In this document: positions 22,884 to 31,095 of the stretch, one piece after another
Layout: every line of letters starts with the position of its first letter
Numbering within the stretch: position 1 is the first letter of the stretch
Source of the DNA: Sphaerochaeta sp. UBA5849
GTDB taxonomy: Bacteria; Spirochaetota; Spirochaetia; Sphaerochaetales; Sphaerochaetaceae
Assembly (NCBI GenBank): GCA_002432715.1
Contig: DJGJ01000054.1
Coordinates: forward strand, 1-33,223
Direction of reading: 5' to 3'
DNA length: 33,223 bases
Program-made: the position numbers and the translations under genes
Notes under the pieces: generated by a model
Told to the model about the DNA's origin: nothing
Database searches by the model: none
What the model saw: the letters and a program-made list of their open reading frames with translations, nothing else

Positions 22884-25811
22884 ATGCAATCCTTTATATG
22901 GGTATTATATGAAAAAGGAAAGGAGACATACCCAATTAAAGAACAGAGCATTACTCGACGATTCATCATCGGTTTGGTGCTCATCCTAATTGCCCTCTTG
23001 GTTGTTGGGTACATCAAGTTGAGCTTGACCACCCACGCGATTGAGACCAATCGCGAGCTCAGTCATACCTATGATGTCATCACCGAAACCAAGAGCCTGA
23101 TGCGAACCTTTCACAATATCCGCATAGCCGAACAAGGCTATCTATTAACTGGTGACCGGCGCTATTTGCAAGAGATCGGAGTCAGCGCCTACTCCTTCGA
23201 CCAACACCATATCAAACTGAGCATACTCACCCGTGACGACGAGGTGCAACAACAGCGCTTGGAGAAATTGAAGACCACCTTCGATGAATTAATCGTCCAA
23301 GCAGTACAGCCGATGCTTGCATTCCGTGACACCGTTACCGGGGAGGTGTCCACATACTTTGAGAAGGATGAACTCAATCACCTGATGGAAGTCTCAAAAA
23401 CCATCTCCCGGGAGTTGGAAACAATCCTCGACGAGATCGAGAAAAGCGAATATGAACTGCTGGCAATCCGGCAGCAGGAAGTAGATTATTGGTATAATCT
23501 CGATCAATTTGTCACCTTCTTCGGTCCTGTAATGATCATACTCATCACCTTCTTTGCAGGCCGTGGGGCGGTAATTCGTCTGGACCGCTACCGCCGCCAG
23601 CAGGAACGCGACCAGAGTGAGCTTCGCTCGACCCGCGACCGGTTCGCCTCGATTATCAAGGGCTCGAATCTGGGCACCTGGGAGTGGAATATTGTAACCG
23701 GAACAATCCAGATCAACGACAACTGGGCGGCCCTGCTTGGCTACACGAAAGAAGAACTCGAGCCGGTCACCATCGAGACCTTCAAGCGGTTGACCGAACC
23801 TGAGGATTTTGAACGTTCCTTTTCGCAGCTTCAGCAACACTTCAGCGGTCAGCTCGACTTCTACTCCTGCGACGTCCGCATGCAGCACAAGGACGGTCAC
23901 TGGGTCTGGATTCTCAATCGCGGGCAGGTGATAACCTGGGACGACCAACACAATCCCGTCATCATGACAGGCACCCATGCCGATATTTCCAAGCGGGTGG
24001 CCGACGCCCAGGCCTTGGCACGCAGCGAGGAAGAGAACCGTAAAATATTTGAGAGCATGAACCAAGGGTTTGCCTATTGCCAGATTCTCTTGGATGAGAA
24101 CGGGGTTCCCAACGACTACCGCATTCTGAGGGTCAACCAGAACTTTGAAGTACAGACGGGCCTTGAGAACAAGAACGCTGTCGGCAAGAGAATCACTGAA
24201 ATTATCGATGTGGTGGAGCCGTATTGGTTCGAATACAATGGCAAGGTCGCCTTAACCGGGAAGTCAATGATCTTCGAAGCGTACAATGCCGGCCTGGGCA
24301 GGCTCTTCAGGATCTCCTCGTTCAGTCCAGGATACAGCTATTTTGTGATGATCATCGACGACATCACCCACCAGAAAGAAACCGAGGCACAGCTCATTTA
24401 TGAGAAGAACCTCTTTGAGACTACCCTGCTCTCCGTCGGTGACGGAGTAATAAGCACCGATGCACACGGCAATGTTCAATTCATGAACAAGGCAGCAGAG
24501 ATACTTACCGGCTGGAATGCAGAGGAAGCGAAAGGAAGGCGATTCGAGGAAATCTTCAAGATCCTGTACGGCAAGGACCGATCGGCATGCCCCAATCCTG
24601 TAGAACAGGTTCTTGCTGTAAAGCATGCCATTGAACTGGAAGAGGACACCATCCTCATAGCCCGCGACGGCTTCGAACGGTACATTGATGACAGTGCTGC
24701 CCCCATCCTCGATGCCGAAAGGAACATCACCGGAGTGGTGCTGGTCTTCCGCGACAGCACTGAGCAACGGAAAAAACAGCATGAGATTCTCTCGCTCAGC
24801 TTCACCGATCCCCTGACCACCCTGAACAACCGCCGGTACTACGATCAGGTCAAGCATGAAGTGGATTCAGAACCCTACTACCCCCTTACCTTGGTCGTTG
24901 CAGATGTGAACGGCCTGAAGCTGACCAATGACGCCTTCGGCCATGAGGCCGGGGACGAGCTGCTGCGCAAGGTTGCCGAGGTGATGCGCAAAACCTGCCG
25001 CGAGGACGACATCATCAGCCGCATCGGGGGTGATGAATTCGTCCTCCTGTTGCCGCAGACCGATGCCCTCCATGCCCAAGCCATCGTCAAACGCCTCAAC
25101 ACCGCTCTTGAGAAAGAGCATATCAAAGGCATCCAGGTCTCGGTCTCCTTCGGGTACGCAGTGAAGGAAGAGGGGGAGGACCAATTCGAGGACACCTTCA
25201 AGACAGCCGAGGATGTGATGTACCAAAACAAGCTCGCCAGCAGCCTGTCATTCAAGAAGCAGGTCATCTCCTCACTGCTTGAGCGCTTGTTCTCCCAAGA
25301 CCCCACCCTCGAAGAGCATAGCCGCAAGGTGGCCGACCTGGCTGGTTCGTTCGCCCGGGTTCTTGGTTATCAGGAACATGAGATCCAGGAACTGCGACTT
25401 GCAGGCACCTATCATGACTTGGGAAAAATCGCCATCTCCCCGGCAATCATCAAGAAGTCAAGCTCGGAGATGACCCGCAGTGAAAACCTTGAGTTCAAGC
25501 GCCATGCCGAGATCGGGTACAACATCCTGCGCTCGGTTGGAGAGTATGCATCCTTCTCTGTGGCGGTACTGCATCACCACGAACGCTGGGACGGCAACGG
25601 CTACCCTCAAGGTTTGAAGCATGAGGCCATTCCCCAGGAGGCTCAGATTCTTGCCATTGCAAACTCCTACGCCGATTATGTCGGACCCAGGTTGCATGGA
25701 GAGTGCATCAGCGAAGAGGAGGCGATTGCTGTGCTCAGAGAGCGCAAGAACACCCAGTTCAATCCTGACTTGATCGAAACCTTCATCACCAAGGTCCTCA
25801 ACAAAGCTTGA
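22884..25811 (+). CDS. Membrane CHASE3-PAS-GGDEF-HD-GYP c-di-GMP signalling protein
   Basis: A 975-residue protein from the ATG at 22884. Order: a membrane segment (about 28-47), a periplasmic CHASE3-like helical domain, a second membrane segment (about 210-226), three PAS-type domains (roughly 250-370, 380-490, 500-620), GGDEF (about 630-785) and HD-GYP (about 795-975). The GGDEF site is intact (RIGGDEFVLLLP, about 712-723), so it can be a diguanylate cyclase. HD-GYP is also intact: YHDLGKIAI (about 841) and HHERWDGNGYP (about 897), so it may also break down c-di-GMP. The start is uncertain: a good AAAGGAG at 22919-22925 lies 9 nt before an in-frame ATT (22935). A start there would give a short basic N-terminus before the first membrane segment. 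Confidence 0.88.
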   Translation: MQSFIWVLYEKGKETYPIKEQSITRRFIIGLVLILIALLVVGYIKLSLTTHAIETNRELSHTYDVITETKSLMRTFHNIRIAEQGYLLTGDRRYLQEIGVSAYSFDQHHIKLSILTRDDEVQQQRLEKLKTTFDELIVQAVQPMLAFRDTVTGEVSTYFEKDELNHLMEVSKTISRELETILDEIEKSEYELLAIRQQEVDYWYNLDQFVTFFGPVMIILITFFAGRGAVIRLDRYRRQQERDQSELRSTRDRFASIIKGSNLGTWEWNIVTGTIQINDNWAALLGYTKEELEPVTIETFKRLTEPEDFERSFSQLQQHFSGQLDFYSCDVRMQHKDGHWVWILNRGQVITWDDQHNPVIMTGTHADISKRVADAQALARSEEENRKIFESMNQGFAYCQILLDENGVPNDYRILRVNQNFEVQTGLENKNAVGKRITEIIDVVEPYWFEYNGKVALTGKSMIFEAYNAGLGRLFRISSFSPGYSYFVMIIDDITHQKETEAQLIYEKNLFETTLLSVGDGVISTDAHGNVQFMNKAAEILTGWNAEEAKGRRFEEIFKILYGKDRSACPNPVEQVLAVKHAIELEEDTILIARDGFERYIDDSAAPILDAERNITGVVLVFRDSTEQRKKQHEILSLSFTDPLTTLNNRRYYDQVKHEVDSEPYYPLTLVVADVNGLKLTNDAFGHEAGDELLRKVAEVMRKTCREDDIISRIGGDEFVLLLPQTDALHAQAIVKRLNTALEKEHIKGIQVSVSFGYAVKEEGEDQFEDTFKTAEDVMYQNKLASSLSFKKQVISSLLERLFSQDPTLEEHSRKVADLAGSFARVLGYQEHEIQELRLAGTYHDLGKIAISPAIIKKSSSEMTRSENLEFKRHAEIGYNILRSVGEYASFSVAVLHHHERWDGNGYPQGLKHEAIPQEAQILAIANSYADYVGPRLHGECISEEEAIAVLRERKNTQFNPDLIETFITKVLNKA

Positions 25812-25835
25812 CTTTCTTTCCATCTGTCCTACGAT
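25808..25835 (+). promoter_or_regulatory. Promoter for the M20 hydrolase gene, leaderless layout
   Basis: TTGACT at 25808-25813 (overlapping the end of the c-di-GMP gene), a 16-bp spacer and TACGAT at 25830-25835. The ATG at 25842 follows after 6 nt, with no good ribosome site between. Confidence 0.5.
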
Positions 25836-25841
25836 AGGGTC

Positions 25842-26993
25842 ATGCAAACCAACGAACAACTGATAACACTTTGCCAAGACCTGATCAAACACCCCAGTCT
25901 CTCAGGGTTCGAGAAAGAAGCGGCTTCCTTCATCCAAAAGACCATGCAGAGTCTCGCCTATGACGAGGTCTCCATCGATGCCTATGGCAGTGTCGTCGGC
26001 AGCATATTCGGCAGCCAGGAGGGACCGGCCGTCCTCATGGACGGTCATATCGATACCGTGGGTGTGGAGAATCCCAATCTGTGGAATCATGATCCTTTTG
26101 CAGGTCGGTTGACCGAGGGACGCATATACGGCAGAGGCAGCAGCGACATGAAAGGTGCACTCAGTGCAATGATGCTTGCTGCCTCAGAGTTCAAGAAGAA
26201 GACAGGCGGCAAGTTTCGAGGTTCACTCCATGTCTCGGCAACTGTGTGCGAAGAGTGCTTTGAGGGTATCTCATCCCGCCTGGTCACCAAGTTCGTCAAA
26301 CCCGATGTTGTCATCGTGGGAGAAGCATCCTCGCTTGCGATCAAGCGCGGGCAACGGGGCCGTGCAGAAGTTGTGTTGCAAACCTTTGGAAAAAGCTGCC
26401 ACTCCTCCAATCCCGACGAAGGGGTGAATGCTGTTACCGCCATGCTGACGTTACTGCCTGAGATTCTTGCCCTCAAAGCGCCGCATCATCCAGTACTCGG
26501 AGAGGGGATTCTGGTATTGACCGACATTGTCTCATCTCCCTACCCGGCTCTGTCCGTCGTGCCTGAGTCCTGCAAAGTCACCTTCGACCGGCGCCTGCTT
26601 GTGGGAGAGACCGAAAAATCCATCCTCGAGCCGATCCAACAAATCCTGGACAAGCATCCTGATATCAGAGCGACGGTTTCGGTGGCTGAAGGCAGCCTTA
26701 CCTGTTATACCGGCAAGAGTATAACTGCAAAGCGGTTTTTCCCTGCATGGCTCCTCGATGAGGACCATCCATTGGTGCAGGCAGCCAAGGCCGCCCTGCC
26801 CTCCAGCCCTCTTTCCCACTACAGCTTCTGCACCAATGCAAGCCACTTTTGCGCAGAGGCCGGAATTCCCACCATAGGGTATGGACCTTCAGAGGAGTCG
26901 CTCGCCCACACGGTGGACGAATACATCAGCACAGCGCAACTCTCACTGGCCTTGGATGGGTATCTCGCTCTTCTTGATCACCTGCTGGTGTGA
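25842..26993 (+). CDS. M20-family metallohydrolase, YgeY-like
   Basis: A 383-residue zinc-dependent amidohydrolase/peptidase. Metal and catalytic motifs are MDGHIDTVG (about 64-72), GRGSSDMKGALSAM (about 105-118) and CEECFEG, followed by the closing YGPSEESLAHTVDEYIS. Block-by-block it resembles YgeY from the Escherichia coli selenium-linked purine/dipeptide region: HIDTVG, GRG-SD, RGQRGRAEV, FDRRL-GET, FFPAW--DEDHPLV, FCTNASHFCAEAGIPTIGYGP. The substrate of YgeY-type proteins is not firmly known. No selenium genes are seen here, so the name reflects similarity only. Its 3' end overlaps the convergent MFS gene by 51 bp. Confidence 0.85.
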   Translation: MQTNEQLITLCQDLIKHPSLSGFEKEAASFIQKTMQSLAYDEVSIDAYGSVVGSIFGSQEGPAVLMDGHIDTVGVENPNLWNHDPFAGRLTEGRIYGRGSSDMKGALSAMMLAASEFKKKTGGKFRGSLHVSATVCEECFEGISSRLVTKFVKPDVVIVGEASSLAIKRGQRGRAEVVLQTFGKSCHSSNPDEGVNAVTAMLTLLPEILALKAPHHPVLGEGILVLTDIVSSPYPALSVVPESCKVTFDRRLLVGETEKSILEPIQQILDKHPDIRATVSVAEGSLTCYTGKSITAKRFFPAWLLDEDHPLVQAAKAALPSSPLSHYSFCTNASHFCAEAGIPTIGYGPSEESLAHTVDEYISTAQLSLALDGYLALLDHLLV

Positions 26994-28190
26994 TGCAGTT
27001 CGCCCATACATCAAGCCGACTGCAGCCAGGAGGATGCCGCTTATGCTGAGAAGCAGCTGGATCGAGACCCTGTCCGCCAAGGGGCCGAAGATCAGGATGC
27101 CCAGCGGTATTGCACTTCCACTGAGTATCTGGACCATGGAAAAGACGCGACCCAGCTTGTCTTCATCGGTGGTCTCTTGGATCATGACAATTTCGGCGGT
27201 ATTGAGGAAGGGAACAAATATGCCTCCCAGTCCCATGATGATGAGGTAGAGCAGAAAGGTGGGTGCAACGCCAAGCAAGGCAAAGCAGATGCCGAAGGCG
27301 ACCAGCGAGTATGCAATTGCATGGACTTTGTTTTTGAAGTTGCCCTTCAGCGACACCAAAAGACCACCGAACAAGGCTCCTCCTGTCCAGACCATCTCGT
27401 TGAGGGTGAGACGCCAGACTTCACTGCCGAAGGTGCGTTCGACCAGCAAGGGGGTAAGGATGGCTGCCGGGGTGATGAGAAAGAACGAGAAGCCGTAACA
27501 GATCAAGAGGTTGCGGAGAATCGGGTGTGAGAAAGTATAAGAAATACCTACCTTGATGTCCGCCACCACCGAATGTGTCAGTTCCGATTGCTTGGGCTTG
27601 GACACCTTGATGAAGCTGAAAACCAGGACTGCAAGGGTTGCCGTTACTACATCCAGGTAGAAGGTGGAGACCAAGCCAAAGAGGCCGAGCATCATTCCCC
27701 CTACTGCAGGAGAGAGGAGCATGAGCGCAGAATTGATGCTCTGGTTGATACCTTGGATACGCACCAGGTGCTCCTCAGCAACCAATTGGGGTATGATTGC
27801 ATTCACAGCCGGGCTCTGGACTCCACTTCCGATTGAGCGAATGACCGAGACTGCCAGGATTGCCCAGATTGACTCCCAGCCCAAAGAAAAGATAAGAGCC
27901 AAAACGAGGGTGGCGACTGCAATGAAGCTGTCGCTGAGCATGATCAGGATCTTGCGGCTGTGACGATCAGCCCACACCCCGCTGTAGAGGCTGATAAGCA
28001 AGTGGGGCACCATCTGTGCCAAGGTTGCCAACATGAGGTAGATACCCGAGGAGGTTTCCAAGGTGATATACCAGATGATGGCAAATCCGACTACCGAGGA
28101 GCCGAATATCGAGAGATTCTGACTGAGAAGAAAGAGGACCACACGCTTGGTAAACAACGGTGGTGCCTTCTGTTGTATGGTGTCTTGCAT
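26943..28190 (-). CDS. MFS transporter (multidrug/efflux-like)
   Basis: A 415-residue membrane protein with about 12 hydrophobic segments. SLYSGVWADRHSRKILIMLSD is the loop 2-3 signature of the MFS_3 (enterobactin/macrolide exporter-like) group, and IIPQLVAEEHLVRIQGINQSINSALMLLSPAVGGM is also typical. An efflux role is likely, but the substrate is unknown. The ATG at 28190 has only a weak ribosome site (GAGAAT). The last 51 bp overlap the convergent M20 gene, so both proteins' C-termini are encoded by opposite strands of the same DNA. Confidence 0.85.
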   Translation of the reverse strand: MQDTIQQKAPPLFTKRVVLFLLSQNLSIFGSSVVGFAIIWYITLETSSGIYLMLATLAQMVPHLLISLYSGVWADRHSRKILIMLSDSFIAVATLVLALIFSLGWESIWAILAVSVIRSIGSGVQSPAVNAIIPQLVAEEHLVRIQGINQSINSALMLLSPAVGGMMLGLFGLVSTFYLDVVTATLAVLVFSFIKVSKPKQSELTHSVVADIKVGISYTFSHPILRNLLICYGFSFFLITPAAILTPLLVERTFGSEVWRLTLNEMVWTGGALFGGLLVSLKGNFKNKVHAIAYSLVAFGICFALLGVAPTFLLYLIIMGLGGIFVPFLNTAEIVMIQETTDEDKLGRVFSMVQILSGSAIPLGILIFGPLADRVSIQLLLSISGILLAAVGLMYGRTASHQQVIKKSEIPIQGQ

Positions 28191-28199
28191 ATATTCTCA

Positions 28200-28420
28200 A
28201 CATAAGGGTGAATACGGTGATGTACCAGAGCTCTTACCGACGTCCTCACTGTATCGAGTAGCGCGGGTCCTGTAAAGACCTGCCAGGGCCGAGAGTTTTA
28301 CGATGGCAGGCTTCGCCTGGAAATCAACGAACTTTTTTAGAACATCGCCGGATGGAGGCATCACCGGCTGTGTATCCATCAGGGAGTGCCGGGGACACAC
28401 GCGTAGCGTAGTACTATTGA
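28200..28420. other. Unexplained structured, GC-rich stretch
   Basis: No recognisable gene. A minus-strand frame runs through it (28400-28197, with MPPSGDVLKKFVDFQAKP) but has no ribosome site or known family. Several stems are visible: CAGGC-TTC-GCCTG (28307-28319), GCCGG...CCGGC around 28347-28368, and GGTCCTGTAAAGACC. It is GC-richer than the flanks and ends where a truncated DUF4160 gene begins, so it may be one side of a past rearrangement or a decayed mobile element. Confidence 0.35.
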
Positions 28421-28636
28421 AGCGAATGGAAGCCCGACGCTGCTCCTAAAACCCGGGCCGTTCATGCGCAATACAGAGACAATGCCGCAGAATTTGATAT
28501 CAACACGGGAGAAATCCTTTCCGGATTTCTTCCAGATAAAGCAAAGTCACTGGTAACTGAGTGGATTGGTATTCATACTCATGAAGAAGAAATCTGGGAA
28601 TCCCAGATTTTTAGAAGGCTTCCCCCTTTGGAGTAA
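28421..28636 (+). pseudogene. 5'-truncated DUF4160 gene
   Basis: The frame ending at the TAA (28634-28636) reads AVHAQYRDNAAEFDINTGEI, then LSGFLPDKAKSLVTEWIGIH and a tail EEEIWESQIFRRLPPLE. This matches the C-terminal two thirds of DUF4160 proteins ('HFHA.Y....A.FDI.tgei..G.LP..a..lv.eW...H..El...W'). The N-terminal part (about 25 residues, ending in the usual PPHFH) is missing: the frame is closed by a TGA at 28418-28420 and has no start. The intact DUF2442 gene follows 4 bp after the stop, the gene order of common DUF4160-DUF2442 pairs. Confidence 0.6.
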
Positions 28637-28640
28637 AGCG

Positions 28641-29144
28641 ATGAATGAATTTGTATTTCACAGAATTACAAGTATCGGGGCGTTGGATGACTGCATTCTC
28701 TGTGCTCAGTTTGAGGAAGGTGTCATTAAAACATACGACATAAAAAAACTATTCCATAAGGTCCCGGCCTTTCGTGTGTTCGAAACCAAGCCTGAGTTAT
28801 TTTTCTCTGTCCATGTGGACACAGGGGGTTATGGGATTGTATGGAATAATGAGCTTGATTTGGATTCCAACGAAATATGGCATAATGGTCAAACTGAAAA
28901 TTCTCCATTCAACAATCTAATCTCATTCGGAACTGCTACATCCCAATGGGGCCTCAGTGAAAGTACGCTGAGGAAAGCTATCTCATATAGGAAGTTGATT
29001 CCAGGGCGTGATTGCTGTAAATTCGGAAAGCAATGGGTTATCACCAGAGAGGCGATGCTTCGAGAATATGGTCAACCCCAGATTCCTACTGATAAAAATC
29101 ACCTGTCTGCAGCCGAGAAGGAGTATCCTTACAGCAATTCCTAA
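28641..29144 (+). CDS. DUF2442 protein with C-terminal helix-turn-helix
   Basis: A 167-residue protein starting at the ATG (28641) that follows GGAG by 8 nt. Residues about 5-83 match DUF2442 (FEEGVIKTYDIKKLF, ELFFSVHVDTGGYGIVWNNELDLDSNEIWHNG). Residues about 92-140 form a HTH (GTATSQWGLSESTLRKAISYRKLIPGRDCCKFGKQWVITREAM), like that of short DNA-binding antitoxin- or excisionase-type proteins. DUF2442 proteins often pair with a DUF4160 protein and such pairs have been suggested to be toxin-antitoxin-like. Here the partner is truncated, so this may be a surviving orphan with an autoregulatory HTH. Confidence 0.7.
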   Translation: MNEFVFHRITSIGALDDCILCAQFEEGVIKTYDIKKLFHKVPAFRVFETKPELFFSVHVDTGGYGIVWNNELDLDSNEIWHNGQTENSPFNNLISFGTATSQWGLSESTLRKAISYRKLIPGRDCCKFGKQWVITREAMLREYGQPQIPTDKNHLSAAEKEYPYSNS

Positions 29145-29190
29145 TAAGTGAGATTTTTAAACGCGGTACACCTTGCATCAGATTGCCGAA

Positions 29191-29925
29191 TCATCGGGTC
29201 AGACAAAATTCAGCTATTGCCTGTGCAGCAGCTGCTTGCTGCTCAGCAGCACTAAGCGTGGCGATACCGTCGCCTTTCTGCACCCCGTAAGAAGCAAATC
29301 CAGCATGGATTCCACCTTGTAGCACAAGCTCTGTATAGCCTTTTGGCAGGTTTGTCTTGTACTTTTCATAGGCCTCCCTGCTCAGAACCGTATCGTTGCT
29401 TCCTGTAATGCTTACTACGCTCAGCGGGAGGGAAGAGATGTCGACCGTTGTATAGGAAGCGAGCAGGATCAGGCCTTTCAGCTGGTCGGCATGCTTGGCG
29501 GCAAAGCTGGCTGCCATACTGCCTCCCAGCGAATGGCCTCCCACATACCAGTGCTCTATTTCAGGATGGGACGCAAGGAATCGTTCGGCCCGATTGATGC
29601 CGAACACTGCAAGGTTGAATGGCATCTTCGGTACTATGCACAGGATGCCTGCCTGAGCAATACGAAGCGCCAACGGTTCGTAGGCGCGATGGTCGACCTT
29701 TCCCCCTGGATAGAAAACCAAGGCGGTTTTTGTGTTTCCTGGATCGACAATGAGGGCATCGTTTGTATCGAGCACCCGGATATCTGAGAACATGGCCCGC
29801 TCTTGAAGATCCACCGCTGCATGGTAATAGTCAGAGACGTAGAGCAAAAAAGCTCCGACCAAAAGGATTGCCGCCACCAATATACCCAAGAAAATCTTTT
29901 GAGCCGTTCTCAACTTCTTCTGCAT
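29191..29925 (-). CDS. Membrane-anchored alpha/beta hydrolase
   Basis: A 244-residue protein. A membrane segment (about residues 9-30) anchors it, with the rest outside the cytoplasm. The alpha/beta hydrolase fold is shown by VFYPGGKVDHRAYEPLA (oxyanion region), VGGHSLGGSMAASFA with nucleophile Ser132, SITGSNDTVLS with a candidate Asp, and GGIHAGFASYG with a candidate His. The substrate is unknown; similar small proteins act as esterases or lipases. GGGAG lies 7 nt before the ATG, and the start overlaps the end of the GNAT gene by 16 bp, so the two are co-translated. Confidence 0.8.
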   Translation of the reverse strand: MQKKLRTAQKIFLGILVAAILLVGAFLLYVSDYYHAAVDLQERAMFSDIRVLDTNDALIVDPGNTKTALVFYPGGKVDHRAYEPLALRIAQAGILCIVPKMPFNLAVFGINRAERFLASHPEIEHWYVGGHSLGGSMAASFAAKHADQLKGLILLASYTTVDISSLPLSVVSITGSNDTVLSREAYEKYKTNLPKGYTELVLQGGIHAGFASYGVQKGDGIATLSAAEQQAAAAQAIAEFCLTR

Positions 29926-30491
29926 ACTCGGCTCCCTTGATACGGTAGGAAACGTTCATGCTTGTCAGCATGAAAGGAGAGCACGTCTCCCAAAGCCCCG
30001 TCATGGTACTTCAGCTTGGGGCAGGAAAGTCTTACCTCATAATCCCCGCCCGTATAGTCACCAACCACCTTGTCCCAAAAATGAACGGAGCTCAGATTCT
30101 TTGGATGACGTCCGATCTCCCATGCACCCCCAAACGTTTCAAACAGGTGGGTGGCGACATAGCTTCCGATGCCGTGATGTCGATACGCATGCATGACAAA
30201 AAATTCGGCCATGGAATAGTCACAGTCTGTATGCACGATGAAATCGTGGGTGTCAAAAAAGACAAAGCCTGCCCACTGTTCATCCACTGCAATAAGAAAG
30301 GCATAGTATCCTTCGTTTGTCCAATAAGTTGACGCATGTTCTTCAAATGCATACGTTCCGTCTGCATCCACCTCAAGGTGATTATACTGGGACCATTCAT
30401 AGCAGTACATCTTCAGCAGACTTCTCAACACAGTTTGCTCATGTGTGGCCTCTTTTGTAACCCGAACAAGTGTTATTGTGCCCTTCTCCAT
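29910..30491 (-). CDS. GNAT-family N-acetyltransferase
   Basis: A 193-residue protein. The ATG at 30491 is chosen because AAAGGT lies 7 nt before it. TLVRVTKEATHEQTVLRSLLKMYCYEWSQYN, YAFLIAVDEQWAGFVFFD, MAEFFVMHAYRHHGIGSYVATHLFETFGGAWEIGRHPKN and SSVHFWDKVVGDYTGGDYE cover the full GNAT fold. HAYRHHGIGSYVA is the acetyl-CoA-binding R/Q-x-x-G-x-G/A loop. The acceptor substrate is unknown. It forms an operon with the downstream hydrolase. Confidence 0.8.
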   Translation of the reverse strand: MEKGTITLVRVTKEATHEQTVLRSLLKMYCYEWSQYNHLEVDADGTYAFEEHASTYWTNEGYYAFLIAVDEQWAGFVFFDTHDFIVHTDCDYSMAEFFVMHAYRHHGIGSYVATHLFETFGGAWEIGRHPKNLSSVHFWDKVVGDYTGGDYEVRLSCPKLKYHDGALGDVLSFHADKHERFLPYQGSRVCRRS

Positions 30492-30614
30492 GTACATCAC
30501 CTTTCTCTTACTATGACCGGTATGAACTACTCTGTCCATGGATTGGATTGATGAAATCTTTGGGTACCAACCAAGGTGGATTTGCATTGCATGTTCAGCT
30601 ATATTGAATGGCCT

Positions 30615-30943
30615 ATGAGTATGACTATTCTTGTCACCGGAGCAAGTGGAGGCATGGGATTGAGCGTCTGCCAGGTCCTGGCTGACAGTGGATTGTCCAA
30701 GGCCCGGATATTCGGCAACCGAAAGGTCAGTTTCCCTTCCGTTTCATTGCAGCCGATATAACGGACAGCACCCAACTGGAAGCTGCTTTCCAAACCATCA
30801 AGGAAAAAGCGGGTTCACTTCAGCCGCAATTCCAATTCAGATACTCTCACAGCCCGGCTTTTGATATATACGCTGCAGATGAACACAACAGATTTGAAAA
30901 TGAATCAGAACTCATAGTGTGGCCACATACTGATACTATTTAT
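30615..30943 (+). pseudogene. Broken SDR-like gene fused to an effector-domain-like tail, cut by the IS
   Basis: From 30615 the frame reads MSMTILVTGASGGMGLSVC, a classical short-chain dehydrogenase start (TGxxxGxG), as far as IFGNR. A frameshift near 30720-30727 is needed to continue into FPFRFIAADITDSTQLEAAF, which matches the next part of SDR proteins. After KAGSLQ the match stops: SPAFDIYAADEHNRFENESELIVWP looks instead like the C-terminal end of a GyrI-like effector-binding domain. The insertion sequence interrupts at TDTIY. If it is removed with one 5-bp repeat, the frame runs on as GLDVLKA to a stop at 32819-32821. So two gene pieces were joined and later hit by the IS. Confidence 0.5.
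30939..30943. repeat. Target site duplication, left copy
   Basis: TTTAT immediately outside the left terminal inverted repeat; the same five bases occur at 32793-32797 immediately outside the right one. Confidence 0.8.
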
Positions 30944-30972
30944 CCTACGATAAACCCAAAAGTAGAACCATA
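30944..30972 (+). repeat. IS terminal inverted repeat, left
   Basis: 29 bp beginning CCTACGATAAACCC and ending GAACCATA. It is a perfect inverted copy of 32764-32792. Confidence 0.92.
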
Positions 30973-31035
30973 TCCTACTCAACCCTCTTAGTACCGTTGA
31001 TTCCTGCATTTCAGAGCACTTTTCCCCACTTTTAG

Positions 31036-31064
31036 TTGCATTCTGAAGCCCTTTGGTGTATCCT
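31036..31064 (+). promoter_or_regulatory. Candidate transposase promoter
   Basis: TTGCAT at 31036-31041, a 17-bp spacer and TATCCT at 31059-31064. Transcription would start near 31071, inside the left arm of the hairpin at 31062-31095, so transcripts from this promoter would lack part of that arm. Confidence 0.4.
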
Positions 31065-31095
31065 ATATATGGTTATACTTATAACCATATATAGG
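31062..31095 (+). promoter_or_regulatory. Large perfect hairpin in the IS leader
   Basis: A 16-bp perfect inverted repeat (left arm CCTATATATGGTTATA) around a CT loop. It ends 5 nt before the GGGAGG ribosome site and 20 nt before the transposase ATG. It is formed fully only on transcripts that enter the element from outside. Confidence 0.75.

Noticed and set aside
20345..23050. 901-codon minus-strand frame
   Set aside because: It spans the permease, binding protein and terminator in antisense; its composition (many His, Asp and Arg) is that of a shadow frame over GC-biased genes.
28200..28640. Integron attC-type cassette around the DUF4160/DUF2442 genes
   Set aside because: Such genes are common integron cargo, but no paired core sites of the GTTRRRY/RYYYAAC type could be placed and no integrase is present.
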